Assembly (NCBI GenBank): GCA_015066045.1
Contig: SVPD01000005.1
Location: forward strand, 1 to 64,000
Origin: Oscillospiraceae bacterium
Lineage (GTDB): Bacteria; Bacillota; Clostridia; Oscillospirales; Acutalibacteraceae
DNA length: 64,000 nt
Direction: 5' to 3'
Shown: piece after piece, positions 1 through 8,648 of the stretch
Layout of the letters: the number at the start of each line of letters is the position of its first letter
How positions within the stretch are numbered: the first letter of the stretch is position 1
Made by a program: the position numbers and the translations under genes
The notes under the pieces: generated by a model
Seen by the model: the letters and a program-made list of their open reading frames with translations, nothing else
Told to the model about the DNA's origin: nothing
Databases searched by the model: none

Positions 1-550
1 CCCAGATACCGAAGGCTTGGTCGGTCATTCCTATCGCTCTTCCCATAATGGGAAACAGTACGATCATCGCCATATCGAACAGGAAGGTAGCAGACATGGC
101 ATAGGCTACATCGTTATCGTCTGCATCTATGGTAGGTGCAATGGCGGCAATAGCAGAACCGCCGCAGATACCTGTACCGGCAGAGATAAGGTTAGAGAGC
201 TTCCAGTTAAGACCTAATGCCTTGCCGATAAAGTAGCCGCCGCCAAAGCAGGTCAGCAGAGTAAATATCATAACGGTGAGGGACATTTTACCTACGTTCA
301 GTATGGTGGTAATATTGAGAGACAGGCCGAGAAGAATAATGGCAAATTTCAGAATCTTTTTGGATGTGAATTTCAGTCCTGCTGCAAACACCCTGGTATC
401 CCTCAGAAAGTGATTGATACCCATACCGATAAACATTGCGATTACGGCAGAGCCGATAAGATGGATAGGTAAGAGACCTTCAATAAGGCAGGCAATAAGT
501 GCCACACCCACTGATAATATTATTCCGGGAAAAACTTTTAATACTTTCAT
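1..550 (-). CDS. YeiH family putative sulfate export transporter (N-terminal part; gene continues beyond window)
   Basis: Manual minus-strand translation from ATG at 550: MKVLKVFPGIILSVGVALIACLIEGLLPIHLIGSAVIAMFIGMGIN...LISAGTGICGGSAIAAIAPTIDADDNDVAYAMSATFLFD; typical YeiH/UPF0324 sequence, divergent from a LysR gene. Confidence 0.85.
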   Translation of the reverse strand, partial: MKVLKVFPGIILSVGVALIACLIEGLLPIHLIGSAVIAMFIGMGINHFLRDTRVFAAGLKFTSKKILKFAIILLGLSLNITTILNVGKMSLTVMIFTLLTCFGGGYFIGKALGLNWKLSNLISAGTGICGGSAIAAIAPTIDADDNDVAYAMSATFLFDMAMIVLFPIMGRAIGMTDQAFGIW

Positions 551-658
551 AAATAACCTCCTGCTTTCGCTTATACCTCTTGATTATACTACTGTTTTAT
601 GATAAAATCAAATTATCATTTATTATCGACCGATAATATCAATTAATCGGAGGCTGCT

Positions 659-1507
659 ATGTTAGATTACAGAGTACGTACCTTTCTTGTCCTTTATGAT
701 GAGATGAATTATCGCAGAACGGCTGAAAAGCTGAATATGACACAGCCGGGGGTTACTCAGCACATTCACTGTCTGGAGAATTATTACGGTGTAAAGCTCT
801 TTGAGTACGATGGACGGGTACTGTCCAGAACAAATATGGCGGAGCGGTTGAAGCGTTATTTTGACAGCATAAACGCTGAGGAGGCGGACATACGTGAGAA
901 GTTCATTCCAGACGATACAGTTCATATGACCGTCGGTGCTACCAAGACCATCGGCGAGTTTGTTATCGTGCCGGAGGTTCGTTCTTTTCTGAAAAATCCG
1001 AAAAATAATCTTGACCTGATTATAGACAATACAGAAAATCTTTTGCATATGCTTGAAAAGGCAGAGATAGATTTTGCCGTAATCGAGGGCGTTTTCGATA
1101 AATCCAAATACGGTTATCATCTTTTTAAAAAAGAGGCCTTTGTGGGAGTCTGTGCGAAAAGCCATCCTTTTGCAAACAGGACCGTCACTCTTGAAGAAAG
1201 CTTTGCAGAGGATATTGTGGTCAGAGAGTCCTTTTCGGGGACGAGAACATTACTGTATAATGCTATTACCGACCGTGGGTTTTCTCTTGATAGCTTTAAG
1301 CGTTGCATATCTGTCAGCAATTTTTCTGTCATATGCGACCTTGTGGCAAATAACGGTGCGATTACATTTGCCTATGAACCTATATCCGTATGCCGTAATG
1401 ATCTTGCCACCTTTACTGTTGCTGATATGCAAATCAGCGGCGAATTTAATTTCGTATACTGTAACGAACGGGTTGCCAAAGAAAAAATCAAGCAGCTCTT
1501 TCCTTAA
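659..1507 (+). CDS. LysR family transcriptional regulator
   Basis: N-terminal HTH (FLVLYDEMNYRRTAEKLNMTQPGVTQHIHCLE) and substrate-binding domain; divergent from YeiH. Confidence 0.9.
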   Translation: MLDYRVRTFLVLYDEMNYRRTAEKLNMTQPGVTQHIHCLENYYGVKLFEYDGRVLSRTNMAERLKRYFDSINAEEADIREKFIPDDTVHMTVGATKTIGEFVIVPEVRSFLKNPKNNLDLIIDNTENLLHMLEKAEIDFAVIEGVFDKSKYGYHLFKKEAFVGVCAKSHPFANRTVTLEESFAEDIVVRESFSGTRTLLYNAITDRGFSLDSFKRCISVSNFSVICDLVANNGAITFAYEPISVCRNDLATFTVADMQISGEFNFVYCNERVAKEKIKQLFP

Positions 1508-1625
1508 AAAATCAAAATTTTCAGATATATGCAGGCAGACTGCGCTATTTTAACAAAGACACCGTTGAGTACGAACTAAAGGTTTCGGATTTCAATGGTG
1601 TTTTTATGCGGTGAGCGGGAGGGAC

Positions 1626-1676
1626 TCGTCGCTCGAGTTCGAGTTCCTTACTGAAAGCAAAAAAATAAAGGTAACC
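1626..1676. repeat. 51-bp direct repeat, copy 1 (copy 2 at 2113-2163)
   Basis: TCGTCGCTCGAGTTCGAGTTCCTTACTGAAAGCAAAAAAATAAAGGTAACC present identically at both positions. Confidence 0.9.
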
Positions 1677-1678
1677 CT

Positions 1679-1957
1679 GGGCGACACTTCATAAGGAAGT
1701 TAAGGTTTTTATTGGCTGTTTTCCGCTTTGACATTGCGAAAAACCACCGTAATACGCAAGTATTGCGGTGGTTTTGTCACTTCCTCAAACCAAAAAAACA
1801 TCTCAATAAAAACTGCTTTGCACCTTAAAATTCAGATAGTTTTGATGAAGAACAAGGCAAAAAGCGAAGTAATCCTTGCGGATTACGAGCATTTTTAACG
1901 CAGTTATTCGCAAAAATGGCGAATTTTAAGGCTTAAATTCCTTATGAAGTGTCGCCC
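1679..1957. repeat. MITE-like element (~279 bp) with perfect 20-bp terminal inverted repeats
   Basis: GGGCGACACTTCATAAGGAA (1679-1698) and TTCCTTATGAAGTGTCGCCC (1938-1957); interrupts a copy of the sequence that is uninterrupted at 2113-2200. Confidence 0.75.
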
Positions 1958-1960
1958 TTA

Positions 1961-1993
1961 GATTACCTTTATGTGGCGGAGTAGGAGAGACTC
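1961..1993 (-). pseudogene. tRNA-Ser 3'-end fragment (33-bp direct repeat of 2168-2200)
   Basis: gattacctttatgtggcggagtaggagagactc identical to the 3' end and downstream flank of the intact tRNA-Ser(GCU); similarity stops abruptly afterwards. Confidence 0.75.
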
Positions 1994-2180
1994 ACCCCTC
2001 TTGCGGTGCCCAAAGCTCATAACGGCTTGGGCGCCTATGAGCTTTGACCGCTGCGCCATTTCGCCCTCCCTTTATCCGCCACCGGCGGCGGTCGGGCTCA
2101 ATGCCCGCGCCTTCGTCGCTCGAGTTCGAGTTCCTTACTGAAAGCAAAAAAATAAAGGTAACCTTTCGATTACCTTTATG

Positions 2181-2271
2181 TGGCGGAGTAGGAGAGACTC
2201 GAACTCTCGCGCCGGTTACCCGACCTACGCCCTTAGCAGGGGCGCCTCGTCACCAACTTGAGTACTACTCC
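2181..2271 (-). tRNA. tRNA-Ser(GCU)
   Basis: Reverse complement GGAGTAGTACTCAAGTTGGTGACGAGGCGCCCCTGCTAAGGGCGTAGG...GAGAGTTCGAGTCTCTCCTACTCCGCCA; anticodon GCT, long variable arm, encoded CCA. Confidence 0.93.
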
Positions 2272-2296
2272 ATTCAGTGCCTTAAATAAAAAAATA

Positions 2297-2387
2297 TGGC
2301 GGAGAGAGTGGGATTCGAACCCACGGTACGCGCAAACGTACGACGGTTTTCAAGACCGTTCCGTTATAACCACTTCGGTATCTCTCC
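2297..2387 (-). tRNA. tRNA-Ser(UGA)
   Basis: Reverse complement GGAGAGATACCGAAGTGGTTATAACGGAACGGTCTTGAAAACCGTCGTACG...GTGGGTTCGAATCCCACTCTCTCCGCCA; anticodon TGA. Confidence 0.95.
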
Positions 2388-2489
2388 GTATTTGCCTAAT
2401 GATATTACCATATTGTTTCGGTCTTGTCAAGTGGTTTTCGGTAAAAAGTTCAAGTTTTTGGGGGTGTAGAAGCGTAGACAGGCAGACCT

Positions 2490-2945
2490 TCAGCCTTTGA
2501 GAATTGCGATGGCTTCGTCAGCATCCTTTTCTGTCAGAGCGGCTCTGAAAGGGGAGGTTTTTACCGTGTGACCGGTGAGAAAATCTGCCTCAAGTCTCAT
2601 ATCGTCCAGAACTACGAAGTCCTTTATTTGCGGATTGTCCTCCAGCCATTTTTTTATTTCGTTTTCACGCTCAGGTCTTATTACGGGAGTTTTACCGTAA
2701 ATTTTCAGACCGTATTCTGCGAAGACGGTGTTTATGAGCGCACCTGTACTGTCACATTTATCGGGATTTATGTCCCAGTGCTCTCTCCACGAGGTGGTCA
2801 GGACTATCTCGGCATCGGTGCTGATGACTATTTTTCTGAGAAGCTCCATTTTTTCGGGATCTATAACTACTCCCGTATGGCCGCAGTCTTTTATGTATCT
2901 GTCGGAATTAAGCACTCCGTCGAAATCAAGAAAAATTACCTTCAT
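2490..2945 (-). CDS. HAD-like domain protein
   Basis: MKVIFLDFDGVLNSDRY...VLTTSWREHW...FVVLDDM; start overlaps the stop of the upstream gene (AATGA). Confidence 0.75.
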   Translation of the reverse strand: MKVIFLDFDGVLNSDRYIKDCGHTGVVIDPEKMELLRKIVISTDAEIVLTTSWREHWDINPDKCDSTGALINTVFAEYGLKIYGKTPVIRPERENEIKKWLEDNPQIKDFVVLDDMRLEADFLTGHTVKTSPFRAALTEKDADEAIAILKG

Positions 2946-3658
2946 TTCTCCATCTCCTTGATCATTAATTCTGCCAGTGTTTCCATACCCTTGGCCGTGG
3001 GGTGACACCCCTCTAAAGAGTCGTAGGCTATGCCGAGGGCATAAAGGTCGATGAGGCGGACACTCTTCTTTTCTGCCGTGCGGCGGATGATAGCATTAAA
3101 ATCCTCCATGGTGCTGTTCCACCTTTCTTCCTCGAAGCGGAAGGAGGCATCCTTTTCCATACAGGCTCTGCACAGGGTGCAGCAGAAAATCTCTGAAAAG
3201 GGATAATTATTTTTTATCTTGTCCAGCATATTTTCATAGGCATAGGCGAAGGACTGATCCTTAAGCCTCTGTATGTCGCCGCCGTAGGTGGGGGAGACTC
3301 CGAACATAAAGTCGTTGGTGCCAAGATAAACTATTATTATGTCGGGATTTTTTCCGTCTCTGTGCAGACAAGATGTTCTTTCATCGCTGCAGCCCGAGGG
3401 GAAAAGCTCATCACGGTCGGGAAGCTTCGCTACCCAGCTGCCCGACCAGGAGGCATTGACTAAAAGCTTACCGCCAAAACGGGAGATAACCTTGCCCCAC
3501 CATGTGTCCTCGGGGGAGTGGATGGCTGAAAGCTCCTTTCTTTCACCGTAGTAAAAGACCTTGTAGCCGTCGGGGTTAAAGCCCTCGAGGGTGCTTATGG
3601 AGTCACCTACGACAGAAAAATATTTGTCCGCATATCTGTTATTTTTCATTTTTTTCAC
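2942..3658 (-). CDS. SGNH/GDSL hydrolase family protein
   Basis: VVGDSIST..., VYLGTNDF, late catalytic GCHPTAKGM motif. Confidence 0.85.
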   Translation of the reverse strand: MKKMKNNRYADKYFSVVGDSISTLEGFNPDGYKVFYYGERKELSAIHSPEDTWWGKVISRFGGKLLVNASWSGSWVAKLPDRDELFPSGCSDERTSCLHRDGKNPDIIIVYLGTNDFMFGVSPTYGGDIQRLKDQSFAYAYENMLDKIKNNYPFSEIFCCTLCRACMEKDASFRFEEERWNSTMEDFNAIIRRTAEKKSVRLIDLYALGIAYDSLEGCHPTAKGMETLAELMIKEMEK

Positions 3659-3662
3659 CTCG

Positions 3663-4253
3663 TTAAATACATAATACCAGAGCAGTTAAGCCAATAACGC
3701 CCAGAACTACGGCTGAAAGCATCAGGTCGAGAAAATCTCTGTCTCTGCCGTTTATTACTTTCATATACCCATATTCCTTTTTGGAAAAGTATCTTATATA
3801 ATCAGCCACGGAACATTGGCAGATACGGACGGGATCTTTCTTTTCTGCTGATTTTAAAATCCTGCAGATGCATTTTTCTATCCTTCTGAGAACGGTCTTT
3901 TCGTTAAGCGTTCTTTTCCTGGGCTTCATACCCTCCTCGTAGCGTGAAATTTCGGAAAGGATAAAGGCATACTCCTTACATTCCTCTTTCTTGAGCAGTG
4001 TCTTGTCTGCGGGACGAAAGCACAAAACTGCGCAGTGCTGACGGTTACGCTGATGCCTGAAGTGTCTGTTTTCACGTCTTTTGGCAAAATGTCTGTGAAT
4101 ATCGTCAAGCAGGGTGTAAGAAGAATGGTGAGGGACATGGGGCACCTTCGTTTCGAAGTATTTTTTTGAGAGAGAGCAGGCTAATCCCTTCTCTGAAAGC
4201 GCAGTCTCATATTCTGCTATAAGCCCTTCAATTTTATTCATTAACTGCTGCAT
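3663..4253 (-). CDS. Hypothetical protein with C-terminal TM segment
   Basis: 196-aa ORF in operon-like spacing; C-terminal hydrophobic MLSAVVLGVIGLTALVLCI. Confidence 0.5.
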   Translation of the reverse strand: MQQLMNKIEGLIAEYETALSEKGLACSLSKKYFETKVPHVPHHSSYTLLDDIHRHFAKRRENRHFRHQRNRQHCAVLCFRPADKTLLKKEECKEYAFILSEISRYEEGMKPRKRTLNEKTVLRRIEKCICRILKSAEKKDPVRICQCSVADYIRYFSKKEYGYMKVINGRDRDFLDLMLSAVVLGVIGLTALVLCI

Positions 4254-4386
4254 AGAGTCTCCTTATGAAATTTAATTTACACATATATTATATCTTTTTC
4301 TTGTAAAAAATAAAAGGGCAAAAACTGCAAAATTCAGCACTAAAATCTGCACAAGATGAAAAAAGCCGACATCTGCCGGCTTAAAA

Positions 4387-4755
4387 TTATTGTTTATCCT
4401 TACTCTTGGCGAAAAGGGAAACCACCAGACCGCAGATAACTGCCGCCATAATACCTACCGAGGCTGAGGAGAGGGGACCGCTGAGAATTCCCAACATTCC
4501 CTTTTCTGCGATAGCCTCCCTCGTACCCTTGGCTAAATTATAGCCGAAGCCCGTGAGGGGCAGGGTAGCACCTGCGCCTGCCCATTCGACTAAGGGCTCG
4601 TAGACACCGATAGCACCTAAAATAACACCGATGATGACGAAGGAAACGAGAATTTTCGCAGGTGTAAGCCTCGTCAGGTCGATAAGGAGCTGGCCGACGG
4701 TGCAGATAGCTCCGCCTACGATGAAGGCCTTAAGAAGAGTGAGAAAAAGCTCCAT
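4387..4755 (-). CDS. spoVAE: Stage V sporulation protein AE (SpoVAE/SpoVAEb)
   Basis: FIVGGAICTVGQLLIDLTRLTPAKILVSFVIIGVILGAIGVYEPLVEWAGAGATLPLTGFGYNLAKG is the SpoVAE signature. Confidence 0.92.
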   Translation of the reverse strand: MELFLTLLKAFIVGGAICTVGQLLIDLTRLTPAKILVSFVIIGVILGAIGVYEPLVEWAGAGATLPLTGFGYNLAKGTREAIAEKGMLGILSGPLSSASVGIMAAVICGLVVSLFAKSKDKQ

Positions 4756-4928
4756 TATATCATCTCCTTAAGCTTTTTTATCGTGCATCCGTTACTGCAA
4801 AGCAGAGTGATACCGGTTATCAGAGCGATAGCTACGAAGGTAAAGCATACCGCCTTTTTTATAAAGTAAAGATATTTACTGCATTTTATGAGACAAAAAA
4901 GACATTTAAGTGCATAACCGAGGCTCAT
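4755..4928 (-). CDS. 57-aa small membrane protein between spoVAD and spoVAE (not in ORF track)
   Basis: MSLGYALKCLFCLIKCSKYLYFIKKAVCFTFVAIALITGITLLCSNGCTIKKLKEMI; start overlaps spoVAD stop, stop overlaps spoVAE ATG (TAATG). Confidence 0.6.
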   Translation of the reverse strand: MSLGYALKCLFCLIKCSKYLYFIKKAVCFTFVAIALITGITLLCSNGCTIKKLKEMI

Positions 4929-5326
4929 TTTTCATCACTCCTTCTTATGTTTACTAAATGTGCAATGCCGGGGATGCTTTCGCCCTCTTTAGAGGACACG
5001 GGAGACATAAGAGCACCCGTAGCCATAAACAGAATATTACTGTATTTTCCTTCTTTCATATTGTTAAGGATGTGGGAGCAAAGCACACTGGCGCTGCAGC
5101 CGCAGCCTGAGCCGCCCGAGTGAACATCCTGCGCAGTCCGGTCATAAATCATCAGTCCGCAGTCGAAATATCCCTTATCAAGCCTGATTCCGCATTCTCT
5201 CATCATCAGCTCCTTCAGAAGTCCCGAGCCGACGAGACCGAGGTCCCCCGTAAAGATGGCGTCGTAGTCCTCGGGTGAGGTTTTGGTGTCGCGGAAAAAT
5301 TCAGTCAGGGTTTTGCAGGCAGCGGG
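4925..5326 (-). pseudogene. spoVAD: Stage V sporulation protein AD, C-terminal part (interrupted by mobile element)
   Basis: PAACKTLTEFFRDTKTSPEDYDAIFTGDLGLVGSGLLKELM...GGSGCGCSASVLCSHI...MATGALMSPVSSKEGESIPGIAHLV = C-terminal part of SpoVAD. Confidence 0.92.
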
Positions 5327-5351
5327 GGTAAATGTCAAGAGAAAACCATAA
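5327..5351. other. Left arm of reconstructed attP (in attL)
   Basis: GGTAAATGTCAAGAGAAAACCATAA; reverse complement matches the right-end arm (17099-17123) at 19 of 25 positions. Confidence 0.75.
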
Positions 5352-5558
5352 AATTTTTTAAAATCCCAAAACCATTGATTTTACTGGGTTTTCGGCACTT
5401 TAATTATGGGGGCAGCTATGGGGTGGTTGGTGTTAAACATAGACCATATGGCAATTTTATTGTAAGTTTTTCACAAAAAGATACGCATAAATTTGACATC
5501 AAATTTTGTAGGCGAAAATTATTATCTTAAACAATAAATATTTTTCTTGGTAAATCAA

Positions 5559-5587
5559 AAAACTGCCATTATAAAAATAGCAGTTTT
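5559..5587 (-). terminator. Hairpin downstream of the dprA-like gene
   Basis: AAAACTGC cattataaaaata GCAGTTTT. Confidence 0.55.
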
Positions 5588-5595
5588 CGATATAA

Positions 5596-6573
5596 TTAAT
5601 CAAAGAAACTTAATTGAACACCTACATTTTTTTTAACTTCACTTTGAATTGATTTGACTTTTGACTTGTCAAATTCAATTTTGGTTATAACTCCACTCCA
5701 ATTTTCATCTATCGGAATTGCACCCATTTTTATAAGTTCCAAATTTCCGGAATATTCGATATTGCGACAATACTCGGTACACCAACCCTTTTTTAGGTTT
5801 TCGATTGCTCCGTTCCAAGTACCACCTTTGTTTTTATCAGTTTTTATGACAATGGTTGCATCGCTTTGAGAGTAGATGTATTTATTTCTCATCATAGCAA
5901 ATCCTACATTAAATCCCGCGGTTGGTATTGAAGCAGATAATAACAACAAATTACCTCTATTAATAGATTTCACTATATCTGCCTTTCGCATTTTTTGCAT
6001 CATAGAATCAGCTAAGTATTCTATAACAAAGCCATTATTATCTAATGCTGTTTGTGTGGATACTGTATCAATTCCCTTGGCACCACCCGTAACGATGCCA
6101 TAACCCTTTTGCATTACTTTTGATACGGTGTTTTGAGTAAAACCAATATCATCGTCATTAACAGTTCGTGAACCTACAAAACCAACAGACTGCTTATTTA
6201 AAAGTTCAATGTTACCTGCGGTGTAGAAAATTGGTGGACAGTTATTACCTAATTTTTGTTTTAACAACCTTGGGTAATTATTTTCGGCTCGCGTTGTAAT
6301 CATAATTCCCATATTTTCATATTTGGAAATCTCAAAGCTTATACTGCCGCTTCTTTCCAATAGTCGCAAATATCTATTTGCCATCATTTCATCTACTTCT
6401 AACTTTTCTAAAAAATCAGATTTACTGAAAATCAACAAATCATTAGGCTCCAACCCTTTAGAAAACAAACGCGAAGCAAGTTCTCCCCATTCCCTAGGTT
6501 CTAATGGTTTAATATCTGCATCGACACACAAATGACTGCAAAAGATCACTATTGCTTCTGAATTTTTATTCAT
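5596..6573 (-). CDS. DprA-like (Rossmann/SMF) DNA-processing family protein
   Basis: NNYPRLLKQKLGNNCPPIFYTAGNIELLNKQSVGFVGSRTVND...GYGIVTGGAKGIDTVSTQTALDNNG...RGNLLLLSASIPTAGFNVGFAMMRNKYIYSQSDATIVIKTDKNKGGTWNGAIENL. Confidence 0.85.
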   Translation of the reverse strand: MNKNSEAIVIFCSHLCVDADIKPLEPREWGELASRLFSKGLEPNDLLIFSKSDFLEKLEVDEMMANRYLRLLERSGSISFEISKYENMGIMITTRAENNYPRLLKQKLGNNCPPIFYTAGNIELLNKQSVGFVGSRTVNDDDIGFTQNTVSKVMQKGYGIVTGGAKGIDTVSTQTALDNNGFVIEYLADSMMQKMRKADIVKSINRGNLLLLSASIPTAGFNVGFAMMRNKYIYSQSDATIVIKTDKNKGGTWNGAIENLKKGWCTEYCRNIEYSGNLELIKMGAIPIDENWSGVITKIEFDKSKVKSIQSEVKKNVGVQLSFFD

Positions 6574-6575
6574 AA

Positions 6576-8624
6576 CTACTCCTTACTGCTGCTATCAGCT
6601 AATGCAAATGGAACAACCTGTTCACAACCGGATTGCATAAGTAAATAACCGCAAACTGTTAATGTCCATTTGGAATCAACAATATCATCAACCAAAATCA
6701 GTTTTTGAGGTATATCGTTACACGATTTAACAGAAAAAGAATTTAATGCATTATTGCACTGATAAGTACTGTTTTCCATTTCCTTTTGTGGACTTGCATC
6801 TGATTTTTCTAATAAATCCACATATTTTACCCCCAATTTATTCGCCAACCTCTCAGCAAAATCTGACACAAGATTGCTTCTTAGCGAAGATACATTGGTT
6901 ATAGCATATTCGGTTAAATCTATGCGTTCTTTCAAAACATTTGCCGCTTTAGCGACTAATTCATCAGAAAATTGTTCTTTATTTGAATACTTGCCTTCTT
7001 TAACCATTTGACCATATCCGGGGTCTCCATATTTGGAAAGACAAATTCTTTTTTCTATAATATGCTCTATTTTCTTACCATTAGGCCATTTTTTTCTTGG
7101 CTCGATTTCCAAAATCAAAGCATTTATATATTCGGCCGCTTTTTCCCTTGACGCTAACGATATTGATAATCCATCAATTATATCCTTACCGGTACAATTA
7201 GAGCATTTACCGCAATTTTCAGCAGTTTTATCATCTAAGCAATTAACACAGAACTTGCTATAACAATCGTTTGTTTCTATAAGCTGCTTCATCTGTAAAA
7301 GCTCCGCTCTGCGAATTCCTGTAACTTCGTTATAATGTTTTTCATCATAATTGAATGGTTTTGGTGTTCTGTAATATAATCTGTCTTTTGTGATAAAACC
7401 TTCGCTCTGCAAGAATGACAACGCCTTTTCAATTCTGCCTGTTCTTGCATTCACATCATTAATAATTTCTACTTTCTTGCTTCCGTTACGACTTTCAATA
7501 CTGCTGATAACTTTTTCTGCTTCATATCTTGTAGGAAATGCGGTATCAATAAAATAGTTATTAATATCTTCATCCTCTTTACCGGACATTAAAAAGATAT
7601 ATGCATCATCTATATTTCTTCCGGCTCTGCCGATTTGTTGATAATATGCTACAATATTGGATGGAGATTGATAATGAATAACAAAAGATATATCATCTTT
7701 ATCATATCCCATACCAAGCTTAACCGTCGCAACAATTGCTTTGATTTTGTTGTTTTTAAAATCATCCAAAGCTACTTCGTTGGTATGCTCCATATCCTGG
7801 CTTTTCGAATAATATGACATAGCCGATATATTATTTTTGCTTAAAAAATCAGCTAAATAATCACAGTCTCTCTGAGTTAAGCAATATATAATACCGGTAC
7901 CGGGAATTTTATTTAAATTCTCTAAAAGCCATGCATATCTATCGACCTTATTCTGCAAATCAAGGACTTGCATATGCAAAGATTTTCTTGATAAAGGTCC
8001 GCGAGATACAAAAACATCCTCGTTAAACTGCTTTTTTAAATCTTTTATTACTCGATCATTTGCAGTTGCGGTTGTTGCTAAAACTGCGACATTAGAAGAT
8101 AATGTGCTTATAATTTTTCCAATTTTGCCATATTCTAAACGAAAATCATGACCCCAATCGGAAATACAATGTGCTTCATCAACAACAAATAATCCGATAT
8201 TGAACTGATGCAATCTACTTTGCACTTCTTCATTAAAAAGTGTCTCAGGTGTAATAAAAATCAAATCCAGTTTGTCAGTGGCCAAATCATCTAAAATTTC
8301 ACTTCGCCTTTCTTTAACCGTACTATTTAATACATCACAACGAATGCCAAGTTTTTTAGCCATTTCTGCCTGATTTTCCATAAGCACCAAAAGAGGACTA
8401 ATTACCATTGTAAAGCCACGGTTCCTTTTTCTGAACATTTTAGTACACATAAAATACACAAGGCTTTTTCCCCAACCGGTTCTTTGTACTACTAATGTTC
8501 TTCTGTTTGTCATCGTAGCTTCAATAGCTTCATATTGACCATCACGGAAATTAGCATCTTCTCCGTACACCGATTTTAATATTTTGTATGATTCCTCATA
8601 AATTTCAGGATTTTTTATTTCCAT
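6576..8624 (-). CDS. RecQ-family DNA helicase with C-terminal phosphoribosyltransferase-like domain
   Basis: Walker A QRTGWGKS, DEAH box (VVDEAHCISDWGHDFR), RecQ zinc-binding cysteines (FCVNCLDDKTAENCGKCSNC); C-terminal PRPP-type motif LILVDDIVDSKWTLT. Confidence 0.88.
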   Translation of the reverse strand: MEIKNPEIYEESYKILKSVYGEDANFRDGQYEAIEATMTNRRTLVVQRTGWGKSLVYFMCTKMFRKRNRGFTMVISPLLVLMENQAEMAKKLGIRCDVLNSTVKERRSEILDDLATDKLDLIFITPETLFNEEVQSRLHQFNIGLFVVDEAHCISDWGHDFRLEYGKIGKIISTLSSNVAVLATTATANDRVIKDLKKQFNEDVFVSRGPLSRKSLHMQVLDLQNKVDRYAWLLENLNKIPGTGIIYCLTQRDCDYLADFLSKNNISAMSYYSKSQDMEHTNEVALDDFKNNKIKAIVATVKLGMGYDKDDISFVIHYQSPSNIVAYYQQIGRAGRNIDDAYIFLMSGKEDEDINNYFIDTAFPTRYEAEKVISSIESRNGSKKVEIINDVNARTGRIEKALSFLQSEGFITKDRLYYRTPKPFNYDEKHYNEVTGIRRAELLQMKQLIETNDCYSKFCVNCLDDKTAENCGKCSNCTGKDIIDGLSISLASREKAAEYINALILEIEPRKKWPNGKKIEHIIEKRICLSKYGDPGYGQMVKEGKYSNKEQFSDELVAKAANVLKERIDLTEYAITNVSSLRSNLVSDFAERLANKLGVKYVDLLEKSDASPQKEMENSTYQCNNALNSFSVKSCNDIPQKLILVDDIVDSKWTLTVCGYLLMQSGCEQVVPFALADSSSKE

Positions 8625-8648
8625 AATATTTTAACCTCTGCTTTTAAT

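Noticed and set aside
1140-1553. 137-aa plus-strand ORF overlapping the LysR gene
   Set aside because: Alternative frame inside a well-supported LysR CDS
1998-2110. Additional complete tRNA in the region after the tRNA-Ser fragment
   Set aside because: Only short palindromes (AAAGCTCATA...TATGAGCTTT); no complete cloverleaf or T-loop
4925-5338. Treating the 137-aa ORF as an independent gene starting at TTG 5338
   Set aside because: The first codons lie in element DNA; the sequence aligns as the spoVAD C-terminal part
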